64,000 nucleotides of DNA from assembly GCA_031761405.1 (NCBI GenBank), contig JASEVX010000374.1, positions 1-64,000 on the forward strand, given 5' to 3'. This stretch comes from Serripes groenlandicus (Eukaryota > Mollusca > Bivalvia > Cardiida > Cardiidae). The notes below the pieces were generated by a model. That model was not told the origin of the DNA. It did not search any database and saw only the letters and a program-made list of their open reading frames with translations. Positions 12,232 through 21,425 of the stretch are shown one piece after another. Both the position numbers and the translations under genes were made by a program. Every line of letters begins with the position of its first letter. Position 1 is the stretch's first letter.

Positions 12232-12515
12232 CTTAAAGGTGCTGACCTCCAGTATTTAGATTTAATAGTCAAAGTTTTAAAACTGTTCAAAAGTTGTCTT
12301 GGAATATTGGAATCATAATTCCTGGATAAAATTAATAATATCGCTTTCCAATTTTATAAACATCTACATCGATCGTTTATTTGTTTCATTTTTAATGGGT
12401 AGACATACCCATTAAGCCAAAGTGTGTACCTTCTAATTTATTTCTTACTCTGTTGTCCCAATTAGGAATATTTGCAGAAGTTTTAACATTTCAAATTGTT
12501 GATCTTCATCTAGTG
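12232..12515 (+). repeat. Dispersed repeat L, copy 2
   Basis: Counterpart of 8247-8540. The palindrome AATGGGTAGACATACCCATT at 12396-12415 is perfect here, while copy 1 has lost part of one arm. Confidence 0.7.
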
Positions 12516-13430
12516 ATTAGCGTCTTTAAATATAAAAAAGAAACGAATTATTAAATGAATTTTTGAAATAAAAAGAAAGCTCAGCGAAAGATGGCCTTAA
12601 TTTTCACATCAAGTTCAGAAACATTGTAACGTCACTTGCCTTGTAACATGAAGGTATTTAATCAAACGTATGTTTGTTTAGAAATTGGCCAGGCGAAATG
12701 ATTTATCTTTTTCACTAGAATAAATAGTGTATGAAAAATTACCAGATTAGCGAAATATACAATGTGTGTTTACACAGCATAAATTAATTAACGGACGTCC
12801 ATAATAAATCATTTGGCTTATGTGGTGAGGGCGAGTTATTTCTCGTTAGTGTGTCCCAAATAATATGAAATGCGCAAGAAATATCTGAAAAACTATTACT
12901 GTCATTGGCCATATATACATAAATTTGCTACATAAATGCCTTCAATTTCTGTGAAGATTATAAATAGTTTAGCGAAATATGTATACGTTGCAATGAAACA
13001 TAGCAAGGCTAAATTATTACACATTAGTATGTGATGGTCTAGCTTTGATAAGCGTTTTACGATCAACATTTTATCAAAACTTACATTAATATGACAATTC
13101 GAAAATAGATCAGTTTGTCCATAAACTTTTACATTGTTAAATGATCGTAAATTCCTCCGGAAAATCCATTTCTCCGTTTGTACATTTTTTTATCAAAATT
13201 TCTTTCATTGTTATAAACATATTTTTTTTTATTGTTCTATGCAATAACATATATATTGTATTGCAATGTTTTGAATTTAAGACAAAAGTAAATATAAGGT
13301 ATATCAAACATCCTGACTTTTTTAACAGTTATATGCTCCGATAGTCACTAGAAACTACTGATCGTAGACGGTTAATACAAATCGTTGAGTTTGATCGAGG
13401 ACAAGATCGGTTAGCTGAATGTATATGAGC
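12516..13430. other. AT-rich stretch, nothing recognised
   Basis: No repeat family, exon or RNA gene could be supported. The hydrophobic 67-codon frame at 13141-13344 is what AT-rich DNA gives by chance. Confidence 0.4.
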
Positions 13431-13431
13431 C

Positions 13432-13616
13432 GTTCCATGAGAAAACCAACATTATGGCCTCTGCGTAATGTATCGACCCAGACCAGCCTGCCCAGTCCGC
13501 GCAGGCTAATCCGGGCCGACACTTTCCGTCTCTGGGAGATAGAGGTATAGAGTAATGATTTTTGAAACAGAAAATACACAGGAGGCGAAAAGTGTCTGTT
13601 CGCGGGACGGCTCATT
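13432..13616 (-). mobile_element. MITE family C, copy 2, internally shortened
   Basis: GAGCCGTTCCATGAGAAAAC at the left and TGTTCGCGGGACGGCTCA at the right. The core TGCCCAGTCCGCGCAGGCTA matches copy 1 in reverse. About 80 bp shorter than C1. Confidence 0.75.
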
Positions 13617-13779
13617 TTACATATACCACGACCAAAAATGATATCGCTTCGACCAAAATGAAGACCTGTCAGTGAATATCATATATATGCCATGACTTAC
13701 TATATCATATCATCTATTGAAAATAAAATTCATATTTAACCTAGTCAAAACTATGAATGCAAATATGTGTATTGTAATT

Positions 13780-13805
13780 ATACCCCCCAAAAACAAAGGT
13801 TGTTT

Positions 13806-13860
<55 letters not shown>

Positions 13861-14131
13861 GTTTTATAGGTGTAACTGTGTCGGGCTGTCGGTCGGTCGG
13901 TCGGCCGGAAGCCATATTTTGTCCGGCCTATTTCATACAAACCACTCGATGGAATTCAATAAAATGTTACATGAAGCTTCTATACCAAGAGGAGATGTGC
14001 ATATCACAAAGTTCTTACAATTGCATGTTATTTTACAGAGTTATGTCCCTTTTGTTGGTCGTTTTGGTAGCCATATTTTGAGTCAAGGTGCTGTTTCGGG
14101 GGTATTCATCATCTTCAGTGATAGTTCTAGT
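13780..14131 (+). mobile_element. Rolling-circle-like element K, copy 1, with 39-nt poly-G
   Basis: The 5' end is TATACCCCCC, whose folding partner is a (GT)n run followed by exactly 39 G (13820-13858). The body shares GAGGAGATGTGCATATC, GCATGTTATTTTACAGAG and GTCAAGGTGCTGTTT with K2 (45828-46110, opposite strand). The 3' end is ATCATCTTCAGTGATAGTTC then TAGTTT: a hairpin followed by CTAG. Confidence 0.65.
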
Positions 14132-14379
14132 TTGTATTGGTGACTATAAATCTCCATTTTATTCATCCTTAAATCTGCATTCAAACGGGTGAATGAACTT
14201 TTGTCTGTTCAGTATTTTCCACTGTCATGACCGTTAAAGAACTTGACTTTGATTGATGGCGCCTGAAAAAATATCCATTGTTTTCCAGTTGATTGAATCG
14301 TTCAGTAAAACCCTCATTAATGTTCTCCCAGAATTCCATCCATGTAATCAACTCTACAGCGTGTGAGGACCTCGTATCT

Positions 14380-14780
14380 TAAACTGTTAAAAAAAACTTT
14401 TTTTTTTTTTTGCACACTGCGTACATCTACACACAACTGTGAGTCATCGGACCTGAGCCGTCCTGCGAAAAACAACAACATTATGGCCTCTGCGTAACGT
14501 ATCGACCCAGATCAACCTGCGCAGTCCGCGCAGACTGATCCGGGCCGACACATTTCGTCTCAAGGTGATAGAGGTATAGAGTAATGATTCCTGATACGAA
14601 AATTCAAAGGAGGCGAAAAGTGTCTATCCGGGTAATCCTGCGCGGCATGCTTAGTTGATCCGAGTCGATACTTTACGCATAGTCCACAATGTGGGTTTTC
14701 TCGCGGGATGGCTCAACTGTTAAATAAAAAAAATAGTGTGCAGTGCGTACATCTACACACAACAGTGTGTCATCGGACGT
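14380..14780. mobile_element. MITE family C, copy 3, flanked by a duplicated 70-bp segment
   Basis: The MITE itself is 14455-14714 (GAGCCGTCCTGCG ... CGCGGGATGGCTCA). On both sides lies the same sequence: CTGCGTACATCTACACACAA at about 14417 and GTGCGTACATCTACACACAA at about 14742, each preceded by an A/T run and followed by GTCATCGGAC. The duplicated flank is far longer than any target-site duplication. Confidence 0.8.
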
Positions 14781-14789
14781 CGTATTCTT

Positions 14790-14999
14790 AATTCTTTCAG
14801 CGCCGAATTCTTTAAAGTAGTCTATTCCATATTCAAAATCGGGCCTCTCCATTACTCATGTAATCAAAGTTTAGACAATTTTGATAACTAAAAGGCAAAC
14901 AATGCTAATTTCAGGTGAGACAGCTCGTTACGAGCTGACTCACCTGAATCAGTATTGTTTGCAAAAACCTCAATATTGCCTTTGGCGCTGAAAGGGTTA
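14790..14999. mobile_element. MITE family A, copy 4 (best ends)
   Basis: Left TTAATTCTTTCAGCGCCGAA, right TTTGGCGCTGAAAGGGTTAA. Core GAGACAGCTCGTTACGAGCT then GACTC, flanked by GCTAATTTCAGGT / ACCTGAATCAGTA arms. This copy and A5 show family A is, like B, a TTAA-CCCTTT element. Confidence 0.85.
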
Positions 15000-15580
15000 A
15001 ACTGTCCGTCATTTGATTATTAAAACTAGTTCCAATCACATTACGATTGAATATGTGTATTTCAACACTCAAATTTACATGAAACGATTCAACACGCGCT
15101 TAAAATAGCTTTTGAGTTATTTTCCCTGTCTATTCAAGAAGACAGACATTACCTTAAACACGACCAAGATTAATGTTGTTTGCTAACGGAGCCTTTGTTT
15201 TTCTAGTTGATATACTTGTCCAGTACATCCTCGCTAAAATTCCCCTAGAATTTAACTTGTGTTATTTACTCTTTGCTTTATAAGTGTGATATTTTCTTAT
15301 ATTCTTTTCAAAATCACGTATTCCTGATTATGGGATCTGATAATATAATGAATCAATGTAATGTTTGGCGATCTTGTTGTATCTTTGAAACGGTATAAAA
15401 TAAAAGTCATCGACTTCTTTAAATAACCTAATATTTCGAGCTCAAATAGTGCATTGGACTTTAAATTATAACCCTAATAATAGGCAGGAGCTCAACGATT
15501 TTGATTTAGAAACGAGGCTGATCACATTTAATTAATCTCTTTTTGTTAGCCCATAGTTTGATTATTTGGTAGAAATCAAT

Positions 15581-15797
15581 TAACCCTTTCAGCGCCAAAT
15601 GCAATATTGAGCTTTTTGCAAACAATACAGATTTCAGGGGAGTCAGCTCGTAACGAGCTGTCTCACCTGAAATCTGCATTGTTTGGCTGTGAGTTATAAA
15701 AATATTCCAAAAATCCTAAAACATGAAAATAGAGTCGTACGAGTTTGAAACATGGAAGAGTCTACTTTAAACAATTCGGCGCTGAAAGAGTTAAGTC
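15581..15797. mobile_element. MITE family A, copy 5
   Basis: Left TTAACCCTTTCAGCGCCAAA, right TTCGGCGCTGAAAGAGTTAA. Core GTCAGCTCGTAACGAGCTGT with AGATTTCAGG / CCTGAAATCTGCATTGTTTG outside. Both TTAA ends are intact. Confidence 0.85.
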
Positions 15798-15843
15798 AAA
15801 CCTTCAGGTAACTCGTGTTGCACCGTGTTTCAACTCTATTCCG

Positions 15844-16139
15844 TTTCAGATATTGCGTAACACTTGCTTTTTAACCGTACACCGGTGGTTGATGTCGATG
15901 GTTCTGTCGTTGCAGTGCAATTATCAGCGATTAGAAATCCATGAAATTAAACAGTTGTCTCTCATCGCTTTATTAATTCTACTCCCATCTATTTGCGTAG
16001 TGCGGTTAATTTATTCCGGCGGTTACACATCATACCTGGGACATCTTTGGTTATTTACATCTCCAATGATGCTTCTTGGTATGACAATGCCGATATACTT
16101 CGTATATATCGTTTATAGTTATTTTGATATACTTGTACA
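15844..16139 (+). pseudogene. Possible membrane-protein exon cut by the 16140 insertion
   Basis: After an acceptor-like TTCCGTTTCAG (ending 15849) an open frame runs to the insertion point. It has two hydrophobic stretches: QLSLIALLILLPSICVVRLI and, after YTSYLGHLW, FTSPMMLLGMTMPIYFVYIV. Two membrane helices joined by a short loop recall the last helices of a seven-helix receptor, but no family motif is seen, so no function is assigned. Joining across the insertion and one copy of its target duplication (CTTGTACA) keeps the frame, adds about five codons from 18664, and then reaches TAG at 18674-18676. It could equally be a chance frame; the continuity across the element is the main argument for it. 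Confidence 0.3.
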
Positions 16140-16239
16140 GAATGTCGGACGAAGCGTACCACTGCCTAACCGTACCAGGACGAAGCGTACCACTTTATAG
16201 GACGAAGCGTACCACATATAGATTATATAGTGAAATTTT

Positions 16240-16800
16240 ATTAATATTAATAAAGTGTTTGTTAAACTGTTTAAAAGTGTATTTTGTATATATTTTTTTA
16301 ATGATATTAATGTATTACTTGTTAAACTGTTAAAAGTGTATTATGTTATTTATATTTATGAATTAAAATACGTCTATGATTTAACTACATGTTGCTGTTA
16401 TCTATTTACATTCCAGTGTAATTGTGTAAATGTGTTTTTCTTTCTGTTTTATATTTCTATTTTGATAACTCTTTGGCTGTGTATATAATAACCAATTTGT
16501 ACTATTTGGGGATCTTAATTTGGTTAAAGGAGTTCATCGTAATTACAACTTAAATAATTATACTTAATTAATGAATAACGATGTGTTCATTCATTAATTA
16601 ATTTTATATTAAACACTATTTGCTTGTTTGTTATATTATTAACTTAATTGGGTTCTGATTGAAAGAGTTCTCCGTAATTAATTCATTTCTTAATCTTATA
16701 TTATACAATATTTGATTGTTTGTTATATTATTATCCTAATTTGGGTTCCAATTAAAGGAGTTCTCCGTCAACTAATTAAGTACTCAATGTCGCGAGACAA
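16240..16800. repeat. Imperfect tandem repeats inside the left part of the TIR element
   Basis: A short pair, TTTGTTAAACTGTTTAAAAG and TTGTTAAACTGTTAAAAGTG, at 16258 and 16319. Then three degenerate copies of a block of about 100-130 bp ending GGAGTTCATCGTAATTA (16530), AGAGTTCTCCGTAATTA (16665) and GGAGTTCTCCGTCAACT (16757). They lie just upstream of the gene and could be subterminal transposase-binding repeats or promoter elements; this is inference. Confidence 0.55.
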
Positions 16801-16807
16801 ACACAGA

Positions 16808-16859
16808 TAAAATCGTATATATATGACAGTAGTTTCATTCGAAACATCATTAATCAGCA
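16808..16859 (+). promoter_or_regulatory. TATA-like core promoter before the PHD-FLYWCH gene
   Basis: GTATATATATGACAG at about 16816-16830 lies about 40 nt before the ATG at 16860, next to TCAGCAATGG as the start context. A TATA box that close allows only a very short 5' leader. Weak by itself, but well placed. Confidence 0.35.
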
Positions 16860-18571
16860 ATGGCATCTGAATTTCCGTGTATCTCTTGCGCTGTAAATAT
16901 CAATGGACGAAGTCACGCTATCCAGTGCGACGAATGTGCCCGATGGCAGCATCGAAAGTGTAATACTGGTAAGTATTTTGTTCAAATATCTTTTAAAACG
17001 TTGTTATGTGTATACAGTGGTTAATATCAATGTGAATACGAACTACCTCTGATAGAGGTTTATACAGTATTATATAATGTTCATTTTGTCTAATTTGCAT
17101 CAATTCGTATTACAATATAGCTAGAAAAGTAATAAATCAAATTTTGAAAAGATTAAATTTCGAAGAAAGCCATCTGTTATTTATTTGTATTTTTATTGCA
17201 GGTATAACACATGTTCAGTATCGTCAGTTGCAGAAGGGGCAGATCAATCTTGACTGGTCTTGCCTAGAATGTAGAACCGCAACAACAAACACAACAGACT
17301 GTGCTGCCGACATCACATACTATGCTGCTGACATCACAGACTATGCTGCTGACATCACAGACTACGCTGCTGACAGATCCCAGCTTCTGATTCCACCAGC
17401 ACTACCCACAGAGAATGACTCCATGATACATATGGAGCCGTCGCGTATCCCAGATACGTCGTTCAATGTGGAGGTCGACCTCCAACATCCGCCCCGAATT
17501 GAAGACGAGTAAGTAGTTTAAGTAATTTAATCATCGCGATCGATTTATATATGTATAATGTATAATATATGTGAAACATGACATATCTTTAAAATAGATT
17601 AACGTAGATACTTATGAGATAATGGAACAATACCGATAATATGTTACAAGGGGTCTATATGTATAATGTATAATATATGTGAAACATGACATATCTTTAA
17701 AACAATACCGAGAATATGTTACAAGGGGTCTATACATTTCAATTGACGATATATAACTGAAATCTTATTATGTTTCATGTTGCTCCTAATTATGAATATT
17801 TATTAATTTTAATTCTTTATTTTAGGGAGTTGTTAGATCCTCCTCCGGGTACAGACGTTATTCCAGAAGGTCCGGTCACATACGAGGTTCTGACTGGTGG
17901 TACACGTGGGGGTGGTCGTATGTTACTCAGCAGCGACGGATTCAGCTATAACGTGAAGGTGTGTATTCTTCTCATCTATATTCATGATTATGTAAATACA
18001 TTTTAAAACAGAAGAAGTAAAATACTGTAATGTTGAAAAAATATATGTTATATAATGAACAGACGAAAGATTTATTATTTAAGGATAAAAATGAACAAAC
18101 AGAATAACTATATTTTAGTTAAAATTAACGAAGATATTTATTGTCATCATATAATTATAATAACTTGTGTATTTTCAGCGTGAAAATAAGATAACCGGCT
18201 TCATATACTGGGTATGTAGCGTCCGAACCAAGACGAATAGATGTCCTGCTTGGATCAAACAGTACGATACCAGTCATATCAGCAGCAACATCCCGCACAA
18301 CCACCCAGCTGACCCAACTAAAGCAGGGAAATTGAAAGCTTCTGTCAAGGTATGTATGATTATGAGAAGTAAACTACTAGTTTTATTTGTGAAAAAATAT
18401 ATTTTTATAACAAATACATTATACACGTGTTATTAGGTCTTTGATAAAGTTTATGACAATATGTTATATTTTAATTTTATTATATTATATTTTCAGATCA
18501 ATAGAGATTTCCTCCCGTCAGAAGATTTCATCATCGAAGATCTCTCATTCATTTATCGAGCGCCCCACTAG
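16860..18571 (+). CDS. PHD finger + FLYWCH zinc-finger protein, five exons
   Basis: Exons: 16860-16968, 17202-17508, 17826-17958, 18179-18349, 18497-18571. All introns are GT-AG (donors GTAAGT, GTAAGT, GTGTGT, GTATGT) and the phases join into 264 codons ending TAG. Residues 7-60 form a C4HC3 PHD finger: C7/C10, C23/C26, H31/C34, C57/C60, with QCDEC and a Trp two residues before C57. Residues 70-95 are a repeated YAADITD heptad from a 21-bp DNA repeat. Residues 158-225 fit FLYWCH: YEVLTGGTRGGGRMLL, GFSYNV, YWVC (C196), C205-P-A-W, then H223-N-H225. Known roles: PHD fingers read histone H3 tails; FLYWCH fingers bind DNA and occur N-terminally in animal MULE transposases. Here no MULE catalytic domain follows; the protein ends 39 residues after the finger. 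It may be a captured host gene, a truncated transposase or an accessory DNA-binding protein. Confidence 0.85.
17551..17740. repeat. Direct duplication inside intron 2
   Basis: GTATAATGTATAATATATGT then GAAACATGACATATC, followed by AATATGTTACAAGGGGTCTA, occurs twice about 105 bp apart within the second intron. A simple local duplication with no evident role. Confidence 0.75.
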
Positions 18572-18686
18572 GTATTTACTACTATATAATCTATAGGTGG
18601 TACGCTTCGTCCTGAAATGGTACGCTAAGACAGTGGTACGCTTCGTCCTGCACCCCTTGTACATATAGAAAAGGCATAGTTTATCG

Positions 18687-18837
18687 TTTAACCCTTTCCC
18701 TCATATAGACGCTTTCTGACGCCTCTGCAGCAGGCGGCTTTTTGAAAACATAGTGACAAAAGAAGAAATTGCTCAAAACGACAAAATATGTTCAAAGTCG
18801 TCTGCTGCAGAATTTTCGTATGAGGGAAAGGGTTAAA
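18687..18837. mobile_element. MITE family B, copy 3, core deleted
   Basis: Ends TTAACCCTTTCCCTCATATA and TATGAGGGAAAGGGTTAA are perfect, but the right half of the central hairpin is deleted: AGAAATTGCTCAAAACGACA goes straight on to AAATATGTTC. It lies just beyond the right target duplication of the PHD-FLYWCH element. Confidence 0.85.
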
Positions 18838-18976
18838 GTAATTTAGTTTGCCAATTATAGAGTATGAGGGTGTACATGTAACTTTTGACAATCTTCCTCA
18901 TTATCTTAAAGTTGAAATTAATAATTCTTAATAAAAAGTTGTTATTATAAAGGACTTGAGTACACAACTATATATC

Positions 18977-19226
18977 AGCCGTTCCACGAAAAAACCAACA
19001 TCGTGGACTCTGCGTAAAGTATCGACCCGGATCAGCTTGAGCATGCCGCGCAGGCTAACCCGGACAGACACTTTTTGCCTCCTGTGGATTTTCTGTTTCA
19101 GGAATCATTACTCTATATCTCAATCCCCCTGAGACGGAATGTGTCGGCCAGGATTAGCCTGGGCGGACTGCGCAGGTTGATCTGGGTCGATACATTACGC
19201 AGAGTCTATAATGTTGGTTTTCTATT
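18977..19226. mobile_element. MITE family C, copy 4
   Basis: Starts CAGCCGTTCCACGAAAAAAC and has the family interior (AAGTATCGACCCGGATCAGC, GCGGACTGCGCAGGTTGATC). The right terminal repeat is lost after TTGGTTTTCT. Confidence 0.8.
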
Positions 19227-19229
19227 GAA

Positions 19230-19905
19230 GATTTACATAAAGAATCCACATTCAAACAAGCAATGCAAAATGATGATTATGCGATTGTAATGAAGACGTT
19301 CTAGATCAGTAGGATTTAATTGAATGTGAAATAAGCGGAGAGATCTGAATGACGTAATCTGCCAGTTTTGCAGTGACGTCACAACGTGCGCACCGACAAA
19401 TGTGTACATTGATTGAAATAAATGTGTCATGTCGATTCAAGCTCTTATTTGAGGATTTAAAAGTGCAATAGTGGATTATTTAACTGTTCATCAAGGAAAT
19501 AAAGTGTTAGTAGTGAAAACGGAGCTTAAAAGTGTTTAACGATGAGTTTATTTTTGTCTTGAGGCATTTATCAATTGCAGCAAAGAAATATTTTCTCGCT
19601 GCATATAAAACACGTTTTCGTGTAAACAATTGGAATAACTGAAGGCATATACATAAGTTGTTAGAGTTTTATTAATGATGATCTGATAATTTAGTGCAGT
19701 TCTTTCTATATAGAATAATAACATTTGGAAGCTGCGAGTTTGAACTGGATTCTATAACCATAAATCGTAATGTGACTGTGAGTTAAATTAATTGCCGTGT
19801 TGAAAGCGGGAGTGTTTACACATTGGCACAAGTTTTGACATTCTAGTCACTGTCTGAGTCACTCAGTGGCATAATGCGCCTAAATTTCATCCTTGGAGAG
19901 AATGG
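19230..19905. other. Unassigned stretch between MITE C4 and the recombinase
   Basis: AT-rich, with no repeat family seen elsewhere in the window and no exon. It may include the 3' part of the Crypton-like element, whose ends cannot be defined because Cryptons lack terminal inverted repeats. Confidence 0.35.
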
Positions 19906-19909
19906 TGCT

Positions 19910-21319
19910 TCAACAGATGGTGGACTGGTGTAAATTAAAGTTGAAGGTCCCTCCATTGATTGTTGTTGATCCATGGAAAATGGAGGAGCTTGATGCCATA
20001 GCCTGTTTCTGGTGGTAAGTTTTGTTTAAACATTGTGATTGTTGTATGTCAGGTGAAATTGGTTGCATCAGAGTTTTTACAGTTTCATTATTTGTTTTCA
20101 TTAGGCCAAGAGAGATTTGTTTCTGTTGTTTCTCATTTACTTTGGAATAATTGTTTACACTTTGAATGTTTTTGTGACCACTCATTTGGATTGTTGTTGG
20201 TGGTGGCAATCCCATATCAACACACTTTTGAAGTTGGTGTTTCCTTATGCTGTGATTGGTCAATCTGTGAGGTTGTTCTGTATCATTTATACTTGAGCAG
20301 TTGCTTACCATGTTTTTGACCAATTTGTAAATATGATTTCTCCCCATGGCCTGATTTTTGTACCACCCTTGAGGGGAATCTGGTTTACGAAAAGCATTGA
20401 CACTTAAGAAAAATGGACTGTCGGCAGACAGCATTTCAGAAGGACGGTTTTCCTTGTAGATATTGTATGCTTGTACAGGGCAACGATTCTCTTCAATAGA
20501 GGCCCATGCTTTTGGCTTAAACTGGTGTTGCGAAAATCCGCGCCTGTTCTGGTCTTGGTTTTTCTTTCCTTGATATGGCAAAGATATGGGTCGCCATCTT
20601 CATCATGGAGAACTTCAATATCGCCCCACTTTAAATCGCGCTGTTCTTGTCCCCCTCTCATACCAAGTACTAATGAAAAGGTCAAGTGAAGCAAATTTAC
20701 AACCTGTTGTGGTGTGTCATGACCAAGCTGACCACATTCAAAAAGTTTCTCTATATCAGCGTCAGTAAGCTCATCACTTTCTCTAGGTTTGTTTCCCTGG
20801 CCGTTCGCCTTTAAATGGCTCATTTTTGCCTTTATACACTGGTTGCTGTGAGGGAAAAGAGCGTTTTGGTTGACTTGATGTGGGTAATACTTGGTCTTTA
20901 AGTATCTGTCCAAGCTAGACATAAGGCCCCGTATTGTGCTCGGTTCATAGTCCGACCCATCGACTTTCTTAATCTGAACAAGGAAATTGCCAAACAAAAT
21001 GTCAAGTTCTGCAGGGGCAAGCTCTTCAATGCTTCTCATTTCATTCTGTGAAATCATGAAAGTTTTAAATAATTTTGCATCATGGTCAGTTTTTCTTACT
21101 GTGTTTTTATTTGCCTGGTTGCTAATGAAATTCATCACTTCTGCTTGATTAACAGGCTGCATGGAAGCGTCCTGCAGATGAAGATGGTTTGATAGTTTCT
21201 CCAATATTTCCAGCATTTTGGGGTTGGAAAGAAATTACAGGACAACTTTCATCAAATTCACATTCTTGCAAAAGTTCTTCTATTTGCTGTTTAGTTAATA
21301 AATCTAATATTTCTGACAT
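19910..21319 (-). pseudogene. Crypton-type tyrosine recombinase (DUF3504-like), frameshifted
   Basis: Three overlapping minus-strand frames together cover one protein. (1) A 54-codon frame from ATG at 21319 (starts MSEILDLLTKQQIEELLQEC). (2) A 270-codon frame 21216-20404. (3) A 223-codon frame 20581-19910. Frame 2 has the core-binding helix segment PSTIRGLMSSLDRYLKTKYY and the first catalytic Arg in LGMRGGQEQRDLKWGDI (R187). Frame 3 has ENRCPV, the box H110-S-I-R113, G135-H136 and the nucleophile Y145 in SVNNYSK. Together these are the R...HxxR...H...Y set of tyrosine recombinases, of the kind found in Cryptons and in the Crypton-derived ZMYM/QRICH1/KCTD1 domains. A one-base shift near 20515-20530 and another near 21160-21216 break it. 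All catalytic residues remain, so decay is recent or the shifts are sequence errors. The C-terminal FHGSTTINGGTFNFN also fits this family. Confidence 0.8.
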
Positions 21320-21425
21320 ATTTACTGTTGAAATTTAAGATGAGCAGGTACAGTGGAGTTTCTTGTCAATTTTAAGCAGCAGACGACTCATTTGGATACC
21401 TTTTGTTCTGTTTATTATTTTATTT

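Larger units (their letters stand above)
16140..18655. mobile_element. 2.5-kb TIR element carrying a PHD-FLYWCH gene
   Basis: Flanked by a perfect 8-bp direct repeat CTTGTACA (16132-16139 and 18656-18663). The inverted ends contain the word GGACGAAGCGTACCAC three times at the left (from 16147, 16178 and 16200) and twice complete at the right, with a partial third. Left 16199-16230 and right 18582-18613 match over 32 bp with one mismatch. A second outer block (left 16140-16175, right 18617-18655) also matches, and the left end has one extra 22-bp unit. There is no transposase. An 8-bp duplication plus a FLYWCH gene suggests the MULE superfamily, in which animal transposases often carry FLYWCH fingers; hAT, P and Merlin elements also make 8-bp duplications. 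Confidence 0.85.

Noticed and set aside
13710..14143. Gly-rich and Pro-rich frames over 13820-13858
   Set aside because: Caused by the 39-nt poly-G; the rest of each frame is element K sequence.
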